Shown here: piece after piece, positions 55,491 through 61,453 of the stretch
Position numbering within the stretch: the stretch's first letter is position 1
Layout of the letters: each line of letters opens with the position of its first letter
Source of the DNA: Asticcacaulis sp. AC460
GTDB lineage: Bacteria; Pseudomonadota; Alphaproteobacteria; Caulobacterales; Caulobacteraceae
Direction of reading: 5' to 3'
Assembly: GCF_000495795.1 (NCBI RefSeq)
Contig: NZ_AWGD01000025.1
Coordinates: forward strand, 62,001 to 126,000
DNA: 64,000 nucleotides
Translations under genes and position numbers: made by a program
Notes under the pieces: model-generated
What the model was told of the DNA's origin: nothing
Databases searched by the model: none
The model's input: only the letters and a program-made list of their open reading frames with translations

Positions 55491-56189
55491 ATGCGACACA
55501 TGCCAGGCGTCAGCCTGACCTATGGTTTGCTGGAAACGTTGGGGCAAGCCATCGTCGTCGGCGAATTTGAGGACAGCGGCTTTCCGACCGAGGCGGAGCT
55601 GTGTGTCCGCTTTGGCGCCAGCCGCACCGTCGCCCGCGAAGCCGTCAAGATGCTGACCGCCAAGGGGCTGCTGTCATCGCGGCCGCGCCAGGGGACACGC
55701 GTCGAGGCGGTGTCGAACTGGAACCTGCTCGATCCTGACGTCACGCGCTGGATGACCGAGCGGCCCTATACCAACAAGATTTACCGCGAACTGACCGAGG
55801 TGCGCCTGGCCATCGAGCCGATCGCCGCGTCCCTGGCCGCCCGGCGCGCGACCAAGGCCGATCTGAAGGCCATGCGGACGGCGTTCAATGCCATGCGCGA
55901 CGAGGCCAGCCATCACGACCTGGCCCTGGCGGCCGACATTGACTTCCACGTCGCTATCCTGAAGGCGTCGGGCAATCCCTTCATCATCCAGCTGAAAGAG
56001 CTGATCCATACGGCGCTGACCATTTCGATCGGTCTCACCAATCGCATCGCCGGCCATACGGCCAGCCTGCCGGCCCATGAGGCGGTGCTGATCGCGATAG
56101 AGAATGCTCAGCCAGAGGTGGCCGAGAAGGCCATGCGCGCGATCATCGCCGAGTCGATCGACATGATCGACACGTTTAAGGGCGAGTAG
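55491..56189 (+). CDS. FadR-subfamily GntR transcriptional regulator (FCD domain)
   Basis: 232 residues. N-terminal winged helix-turn-helix (PTEAELCVRFGASRTVAREA, then GLLSSRPRQGTRV) and a C-terminal FCD effector domain with likely metal ligands Asp and His in ADIDFHVAILKASGNPF and a later His in SLPAHEAVLIAI. The linker NWNLLDPDVTRWM is typical of FCD regulators of sugar-acid pathways, so a uronate or related sugar acid is a reasonable guess for the effector. No matching catabolic genes adjoin it. The upstream region is AT-rich and carries two palindromes. Confidence 0.93.
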   Translation: MRHMPGVSLTYGLLETLGQAIVVGEFEDSGFPTEAELCVRFGASRTVAREAVKMLTAKGLLSSRPRQGTRVEAVSNWNLLDPDVTRWMTERPYTNKIYRELTEVRLAIEPIAASLAARRATKADLKAMRTAFNAMRDEASHHDLALAADIDFHVAILKASGNPFIIQLKELIHTALTISIGLTNRIAGHTASLPAHEAVLIAIENAQPEVAEKAMRAIIAESIDMIDTFKGE

Positions 56190-56203
56190 GTCTGGGCGAG
56201 TAG

Positions 56204-56587
56204 CTACACCGGCACGATGTGGCTGCGGATCCACGACGCAAAGGCCTCGGCGCTCAATTCGCCCTGCGCGACGACCATCAGCCCCAGGAAACAGGCCGTA
56301 TCGTCGGCGTTCAGCCGGTAGCCGTTCTGGGTCAGGAACAGTTCGATGATCACCAGGGCCGTCGGCAGGTTGGCCGAATGAAAGAGCTGATCGTGGGCCA
56401 GGCCGTAGCCGTAGCAGGCCGCCAGCGAGGCCAGGTCGGTGGCCGAACTCTGGTTCAGGACGTGGGTACGGGCGTACAGCATCTTCATCATGCTGACTTC
56501 GCGCAGCCCGGTACGGCCGCCGTGCTGGGCGCAGATCTCGTCGTGGACGGCCTGGATGACGCCGTCCCTGATCAACTGGAACGGCAT
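56204..56587 (-). CDS. Doc-family protein with degenerate Fic active-site motif
   Basis: 127 residues, standard Doc length. The fold is recognisable: HDEICAQHGGRTGLREVSMM near the start, SLAACYGYGLAH, then QLFHSANLPTALVIIELFL, and NGYRLNADDTACFLGLM after it. In active Doc proteins the motif is H-x-F-x-[D/E]-[A/G]-N-K-R-T, where His is catalytic and Lys/Arg/Asn bind phosphate. Here those positions read Q, F, S, A, N, L, P, T, so His, Asp, Lys and Arg are all lost. The DNA shows no frameshift. The protein may be inactive, or may use another mechanism. Its start lies one base after the antitoxin stop. Confidence 0.8.
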   Translation of the reverse strand: MPFQLIRDGVIQAVHDEICAQHGGRTGLREVSMMKMLYARTHVLNQSSATDLASLAACYGYGLAHDQLFHSANLPTALVIIELFLTQNGYRLNADDTACFLGLMVVAQGELSAEAFASWIRSHIVPV

Positions 56588-56588
56588 C

Positions 56589-56810
56589 TTACTTGTTCAG
56601 TTCGTTGACGACGTTGCGGCGTTTGCGCATCAGGTCGCGCGCGGTGTTCATCTGTTCGGCAAACCCGGGATCGTAGGGCAGCAGTCGGTAGCCGTCCGGC
56701 GTGGCGGTGATGAAGATGCTGTCGCCCTTGTCGAGCTTTAGCCGGGTGAGCACCTCCTTGGGCATGATGATCCCCAACGAGTTGCCGATCTTGGTGACCT
56801 TCAGTTCCAT
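56589..56810 (-). CDS. AbrB/MazE-family antitoxin
   Basis: 73 residues from the ATG at 56810: the AGGAG at a seven-base distance fits this start, while the ATG at 56816 would sit directly against it. The swapped-hairpin DNA-binding fold is evident in ELKVTKIGNSLGIIMPKEVL and LKLDKGDSIFITATPDG. The C-terminus (RDLMRKRRNVVNELNK) is basic and would contact the toxin. It is the first gene of the pair with the Doc-family gene and is expected to repress its own promoter. Confidence 0.9.
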   Translation of the reverse strand: MELKVTKIGNSLGIIMPKEVLTRLKLDKGDSIFITATPDGYRLLPYDPGFAEQMNTARDLMRKRRNVVNELNK

Positions 56811-56831
56811 ACCCATACTCCTGCGGCTGTT

Positions 56832-56847
56832 GTACTAACGTTAGAAC
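56832..56847. promoter_or_regulatory. Operator-like palindrome of the toxin-antitoxin operon
   Basis: Core CTAACGTTAG (56835-56844) is perfect; with one mismatched pair it extends to 16 bases (GTACTAACGTTAGAAC). It is 22 bases before the antitoxin ATG, overlapping the likely promoter, as usual for autorepressed modules. Confidence 0.5.
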
Positions 56848-56892
56848 TGCGCCGGGGCGTGAGTCAAGGATGTCAAACAAGGGACGGACGCG

Positions 56893-56918
56893 AAAAACCC
56901 GCCGGCGCGCCGGCGGGT
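56893..56918 (-). terminator. Rho-independent terminator of the small exported-protein gene
   Basis: ACCCGCCGGC (56897-56906) and GCCGGCGGGT (56909-56918) form a ten-base stem with a two-base centre. On the minus strand five T follow (AAAAA at 56893-56897 on plus). It sits 27 bases after the gene ending at 56945. Confidence 0.85.
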
Positions 56919-56944
56919 CCACAGGACTGGGAGCGTTTTGCCAA

Positions 56945-57313
56945 TCAGGCGTCGACGCAGGCTTCGGCTTGTTTGATCAGGTCGTCCATGCCGGTGTTGT
57001 TCAGTTCGTCCATCAGGGCCTCGGTCGGGGTGGGCGCCGCCTTGTAGATTTCGGCCAGCGCCTCGCCGACCGACTTGGTCGAAGCCGCCAGTTCGTCCAT
57101 CTGATTGAGAGTTTCCGTGTCTTCGGCGGTCGGGGTGGTCAGGTTTTCGCGCAGGAGACCCACGGTTTCCTTCAGCGTTCCGCCGAGCTTGAGCATGGTT
57201 TCGCCGACCGCGCGGCAGCGCATGTTTTCGGCATCGGTCCTCGCCAGCGCGGTATTGGGAATCGCGGCGGCGAAGGCAAGAACCGCCGCGGCGGCAACGA
57301 GTGTTTTGATCAT
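56945..57313 (-). CDS. Small exported protein of unknown function
   Basis: 122 residues. A Sec signal peptide is clear: MIKTLVAAAAVLAFAAAIP with ALA before the mature start RTDAENM. The mature 98 residues are helical and acidic, with two Cys (MRCRAV near the start and EACVDA at the end) that could form one disulfide in the periplasm. I recognise no family. It has its own terminator and is monocistronic. Confidence 0.75.
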   Translation of the reverse strand: MIKTLVAAAAVLAFAAAIPNTALARTDAENMRCRAVGETMLKLGGTLKETVGLLRENLTTPTAEDTETLNQMDELAASTKSVGEALAEIYKAAPTPTEALMDELNNTGMDDLIKQAEACVDA

Positions 57314-57639
57314 GAGGAAGCCCCTTCCAGTGCCCGTAGTCTGATGTTTTCATGGTCACGGATGCGCCATGATTTTGTCACAAATCTTAACCGACGTGGC
57401 CGTTATCGGACCGCGCTGCGAAGTCACCGTGGATTAGCGCCATCGTCATTACGGACCTCACGCAGTTGGTTGCATCTGCATCAAGTCACTGTCTTGACAG
57501 CGTTTCTCCGGGATCATCCCGTCTCCCCTTTGTTATCCACAGGATATATCCGCGCCGAAAAATTACAAGCCCGCGAACGGTGCTTACAGAATTTGTAATC
57601 CGGAAGTTTAACCAAATGTGGCGAAATAGCGGCAAAAAC
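57314..57639. other. Intergenic region upstream of the small exported-protein gene
   Basis: 326 bases without a supported gene. It should hold the promoter of the minus-strand exported protein (near 57314-57400). At 57584-57598 there is a short imperfect symmetric site (TTACA...TGTAA). Nothing else stands out. Confidence 0.5.
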
Positions 57640-58119
57640 CTAGCGCAGGGCCGTCGCCAGGGTGTCCTGCATATACTTCATGGCCTCGACAAATTCGGGC
57701 TGCTGGCCCCGGATTTTCATATCGTTGGCCGTGACGTCCTCAACATGGGTCTGCAACCACCAGATATTGCCGAACGGGTCCTTCATGCGGCCGACCCGGT
57801 CGCCGAACGCCAGGGCCTTGCAGCCGCTGATCATGGTGCCGCCGGCGCGGATGGCGCGGGCGAAGCTGGCGTCGCAGTCCTCGACATAGAGGCGTATGAA
57901 GGCCGGTGTCGGCGGCCAGCCCTTCGGCCGGTCGAAGGCCATGACCACGGCGTCGTGAACGCGGATTTCGGCGTGGTCGATCCTGCCGTTGCGGCCCGTT
58001 ACCCGGCTGAGTTCCTGCGCGCCGAAAGCCTGTTGCAGAAAGTCGATCAGGCCGGCGGTATCGGGACCGACAATCCAGGGAGTAACGGCGCTGTAGCCGT
58101 CGGGAATATGGGACGCCAT
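57640..58119 (-). CDS. VOC-superfamily (glyoxalase/PhnB-like) protein
   Basis: 159 residues from the ATG at 58119, which has GGGAGATCC before it; the frame to 58230 lacks support. PhnB-like pattern: GYSAVTPWIVGPDTAGLIDFL, HAEIRVHDAVVMAFD, LYVEDCDASFARAIRAGGTM, then GDRVGRMKDPFGNIWWLQTH, the typical last strand with a metal-binding-type position. VOC proteins catalyse metal-dependent isomerisations, dioxygenations or confer resistance by binding; the reaction here is open. Soluble, cytoplasmic. Confidence 0.85.
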   Translation of the reverse strand: MASHIPDGYSAVTPWIVGPDTAGLIDFLQQAFGAQELSRVTGRNGRIDHAEIRVHDAVVMAFDRPKGWPPTPAFIRLYVEDCDASFARAIRAGGTMISGCKALAFGDRVGRMKDPFGNIWWLQTHVEDVTANDMKIRGQQPEFVEAMKYMQDTLATALR

Positions 58120-58276
58120 GGCGGATCTCCCGGCATATCTTTGAGCGCATCCCGGAACGCGCCGGGACGGATTATAGCACTTGCTGGTCCGCCGCCGCAG
58201 CCGATTGCACACAAATGACGGCTCCGGCATCAGGAGACAATGCGGAACGTGCGTAACGCGCTGAAAAGGTTCGATA

Positions 58277-59788
58277 TCAGAAGGCGGCGCAGTTGCGGGC
58301 GATGAACTCGGCCTGGGTGGGCTGCGCCAGGGCGGCGCGGGCCAGGACGCCCCGCATCTGGTCCAACCGGCCGGTGATGGTGCTCAGGGGAATGGCGTCG
58401 GCCATGGGATCGTAGTCGCGCGGAACGATCCCTTGGTTGAGCATCACGGCGACCCAACTGGTCAGTTTGAACAGTTCATGGTCGCTGACAGGAACGCGGC
58501 CGGAATCGCGGAACAGGTCCATGCGCGCCTGCAGGCTGTCGGAGACCGGATTGTGGCGCAGGGCGTCCCAGAAGGGCTGGCCTTCGCGGGAATTGGCCTT
58601 GTAGTGCAGCACGAGGAAGTCGCGCACGTCCTCATAGTCGAAGGTGGTCTGGCGATTGAATTCATCGACCAGGGTCTGGGACCAGGTGCCCGACGGCATA
58701 AAGGTCAGAAGCTTGGTGACGCCCTTCTGGATCAGGTGGATCGAGGTCGATTCCAGCGGCTCCAGGAAGCCCGCCGACAGGCCGATGGCGACGCAGTTCT
58801 TGACCCAGGCCTTGGTCCGGCGGCCGGTGCGGAAGCGGATGACCCGGGGATCGGTCAGGGCCGGGCCATCGAGATTGGCCAGCAGGGTCGCGGCGGCTTC
58901 GTCGTCGGAAATATGGCTGGTCGCATAGACATAGCCGTTGCCGGTGCGGTGCTGCAGCGGAATGCGCCATTGCCATCCTGCCGTGCGCGCCGTCGCCCGG
59001 GTATAGGGCAGAAGCGGCTCGGTGCGGGCGCTGGGCACGGCTACCGCGCTGTCGCACGGCAGCAGGCCCGTCCAGTCGGTGAAGCCGGCCTTGAGAGTCT
59101 CTTCGATCAGCAGGCCGCGAAAGCCCGAACAGTCGACGAAGAAGTCGCCTTCGACGACCTGGCCCGAGGCCAGTTTCAGGCCGGTGAGAAAGCCGGTTTC
59201 GGCATGCTGCTGCACCTCGACGATGCGGCCTTCGATGCGCTCGACGCCGTTACCCTGCGCCAGGCTGCGCAGATAGCGGGCATAGAGGCCGGCGTCGAAA
59301 TGGTAGGCATAGGCGATGCTCGACAGCGGCGAGGCGGGATTGGCGTCGCGCAGGGCAAAGCGGTTCGACCGCGCCAGCAGGGTGTTGAGGTTGAAGTCGT
59401 CCAGCGGGGCGCTGTACCCGGCGGCGCGGGCGCGCAGCCAGTAGTGGTGGAAATCGGTCATGTCGAGGCTCTGACCGTAATTGCCGAACGGGTGGAGATA
59501 GGATTCGCCGTCACGCGTCCAGCCGTGGAACTCGATGCCCAGTTTGAAGGTTCCCTGGGTCCGTTGGATGAAGTCGCGTTCCTCGACGCCGATCAGGGCG
59601 TTGAACACTCCCAGCAGCGGGATCGAAGCCTCACCGACGCCGATCGTGCCGATCTCATCGGACTCGACCAGGATGATCTTGACCGCCCGGTCGGCCGGGA
59701 AGTTTTTCATGAACCGCGACAGGGCGGCGGCCGTCATCCATCCGGCCGAGCCGCCGCCGGCAATGACGATGGTCCGCGGCGCCGTCAT
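58277..59788 (-). CDS. Tryptophan-halogenase family flavoprotein, copy 2
   Basis: 503 residues from the ATG at 59788; further upstream frame is a different reading of the preceding gene. FAD-binding IVIAGGGSAGWMTAAALSRF at the N-terminus, the catalytic-Lys region TFKLGIEFHGW, and the halogenase motif W-x-W-x-I-P in GWQWRIPLQHRTG are present. SAGFLEPLESTSIHLIQKG is the family's FAD-loop strand. Such enzymes form a lysine chloramine to halogenate aromatic substrates, but copies beside TonB receptors in Caulobacterales and Xanthomonas have unproven roles. Its start overlaps the upstream copy's stop by four bases. Confidence 0.92.
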   Translation of the reverse strand: MTAPRTIVIAGGGSAGWMTAAALSRFMKNFPADRAVKIILVESDEIGTIGVGEASIPLLGVFNALIGVEERDFIQRTQGTFKLGIEFHGWTRDGESYLHPFGNYGQSLDMTDFHHYWLRARAAGYSAPLDDFNLNTLLARSNRFALRDANPASPLSSIAYAYHFDAGLYARYLRSLAQGNGVERIEGRIVEVQQHAETGFLTGLKLASGQVVEGDFFVDCSGFRGLLIEETLKAGFTDWTGLLPCDSAVAVPSARTEPLLPYTRATARTAGWQWRIPLQHRTGNGYVYATSHISDDEAAATLLANLDGPALTDPRVIRFRTGRRTKAWVKNCVAIGLSAGFLEPLESTSIHLIQKGVTKLLTFMPSGTWSQTLVDEFNRQTTFDYEDVRDFLVLHYKANSREGQPFWDALRHNPVSDSLQARMDLFRDSGRVPVSDHELFKLTSWVAVMLNQGIVPRDYDPMADAIPLSTITGRLDQMRGVLARAALAQPTQAEFIARNCAAF

Positions 59789-61308
59789 GCCGGCTGACGC
59801 TTCAGGAAGGCCGGGGAGGCGCAATGCGCCGCGATGAACTGGTCGTGGGCGGGCAGGCGCGGGACGATATCGGCGATCTCGCGCCGGCGTTTGGCCGCCA
59901 GGGCTTTCAGCGCGTCTGCGTCGATGCGGTCGGCCAGGTGGTCGTAGGTCTGTGGCACCACGCCCTGTCCGTGGAAGATCGAGATCCAGCTCGGCGATTT
60001 GAACGAGTCGCGTTCGTGCTCGATGGTTCGGCCGCCATAGCGAAACAGCGCGATACGCGCCGCCAGGTCGTCGGGAATGGCCATATCGGCGCAGTAGCGC
60101 CACAACTCGCCGTCGGTTCGGCTGTTGAGGCGGTAGTGCAGGATGATGAAGTCGCGCACCCGCTCATATTCGCTGAGGATCAGGCTGTTGAACTGGTCCT
60201 CGACCACCGGCGCGTGGTTCAGGGTCGGGTAGAATTCCAGGAAGCGGACGATGACGTTCTGGATGAAGTTGATCGAGGTCGATTCCAGCGGTTCGATAAA
60301 GCCCGAGGCCAGGCCGACACAGACGCAGTTTTTCGACCAGAAGCGGTTGCGGTGGCCGGTGGTGAAGCGGACCTGGAACGGATCCTTCAGGGTGGGCGCA
60401 TCGAGGTTCCGGGTCAGGATGTCCCGTGCCGCATCGTCATCGACAAAGCGCGACGAATAGACATAGCCGTTGCCGGTGCGGTGCTGCAGCGGGATGCGCC
60501 ACTGCCAGCCGCTCTCATGGGCCTGTGAGATCGTATAGGGCAGGATCGAGCCCGTGCGTTCGGTCGGCACGGCCCAGGCGCGGTCGACCGGTAGCCAGTG
60601 CGACCAGTCGGTATAGCCGGTCTTCAGCGCGCCTTCGATCAGCAGGCCGCGGAAACCCGAACAGTCGATGAAGAAGTCGGCGGTCTCAAGGCGGCCGTCA
60701 TCCAGGACGACACCGTCGATAAAGCCGTCTTCGGGGCGCAGCCGGACCTCGCCGATGCGGGCATTGATGCGTTTGACGCCGCGCGCTTCGCAGTGTTTGC
60801 GCAGGTGGGCGGCGTAAAGCGAGGCGTCGAAATGAAAAGCGTAGCGATAGTTATGCATCGGCGAACGCGGGTCGGGATTGGGCGGAAAGAACCTCCCGGC
60901 ATAGGCCATCTGCGTCGGCAGGCTGTAGGCGTCCAGCGGGGTATCGTCGCCCAGGTCGCGCAGGCGGCGCCAGATCTGATAGCCGCTGATGCCTTCGTGA
61001 TGGTCGCCGAAGTCGCCGAAACCGTGGAAATAGCGGTTGTCCTTGTGACCCCAGCCGCGGAAGTCGATGCCCAGCTTAAAGGTGGCCTCGCAGGCGCGGA
61101 TCATCTCGGCCTCGTCCAGGCCGATCTGGTCATTGAAGAAGCGGATGGCCGGTACGGTGGCTTCGCCGACGCCGATCGTGCCGATGTCCTCGGATTCGAT
61201 CAGGACGATCTCGCAGGTCCTCGGCACGGCGGCGCTCAGGGCGGCTGCGCACATCCAGCCGGCGGTTCCGCCGCCGACCACCATGATTTTTCTGAGGGGC
61301 TGGGTCAT
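59785..61308 (-). CDS. Tryptophan-halogenase family flavoprotein, copy 1
   Basis: 507 residues. The features of its neighbour recur: MVVGGGTAGWMCAAALSAA, TFKLGIDFRGW with the conserved Lys, W-x-W-x-I-P in GWQWRIPLQHRTGNGY, and LASGFIEPLESTSINFIQ. The two copies are paralogs in a head-to-tail operon with a four-base overlap. No flavin reductase partner, normally required to supply FADH2, is seen. The gene lies behind two hairpins that follow the TonB-receptor gene. Confidence 0.92.
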   Translation of the reverse strand: MTQPLRKIMVVGGGTAGWMCAAALSAAVPRTCEIVLIESEDIGTIGVGEATVPAIRFFNDQIGLDEAEMIRACEATFKLGIDFRGWGHKDNRYFHGFGDFGDHHEGISGYQIWRRLRDLGDDTPLDAYSLPTQMAYAGRFFPPNPDPRSPMHNYRYAFHFDASLYAAHLRKHCEARGVKRINARIGEVRLRPEDGFIDGVVLDDGRLETADFFIDCSGFRGLLIEGALKTGYTDWSHWLPVDRAWAVPTERTGSILPYTISQAHESGWQWRIPLQHRTGNGYVYSSRFVDDDAARDILTRNLDAPTLKDPFQVRFTTGHRNRFWSKNCVCVGLASGFIEPLESTSINFIQNVIVRFLEFYPTLNHAPVVEDQFNSLILSEYERVRDFIILHYRLNSRTDGELWRYCADMAIPDDLAARIALFRYGGRTIEHERDSFKSPSWISIFHGQGVVPQTYDHLADRIDADALKALAAKRRREIADIVPRLPAHDQFIAAHCASPAFLKRQPA

Positions 61309-61327
61309 CTGAGTTCAATGAAAAAAC

Positions 61328-61366
61328 ACGGACGCCCCGGAGCGTCAACCGGTCCGGAGCGTCCGT
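61328..61366 (-). terminator. Second rho-independent terminator between receptor and halogenase genes
   Basis: ACGGACGCCCCGGA (61328-61341) pairs with TCCGGAGCGTCCGT (61353-61366) with one mismatch and an 11-base loop. Plus-strand AAAAAA at 61321-61326 becomes six T after the hairpin on the minus strand. Confidence 0.85.
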
Positions 61367-61413
61367 GAGGCAACAGGCGTTGGGAGGACCAACTCTCAAG
61401 CCTGAATGAAAAT

Positions 61414-61443
61414 GAGGCGGCCGGGCTTCGGGCCGGCCGCCTC
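61414..61443 (-). terminator. First hairpin after the TonB-receptor gene
   Basis: GAGGCGGCCGG (61414-61424) and CCGGCCGCCTC (61433-61443) form an 11-base stem. It starts ten bases after the receptor stop codon and is followed on the minus strand only by a weak T-rich ATTTTC. Confidence 0.65.
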
Positions 61444-61453
61444 CAACGACAGC

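Noticed and set aside
58433-59797. 454-codon plus-strand open frame opposite the second halogenase gene
   Set aside because: Shadow frame without homology features; FAD and W-x-W-x-I-P motifs lie on the minus strand.
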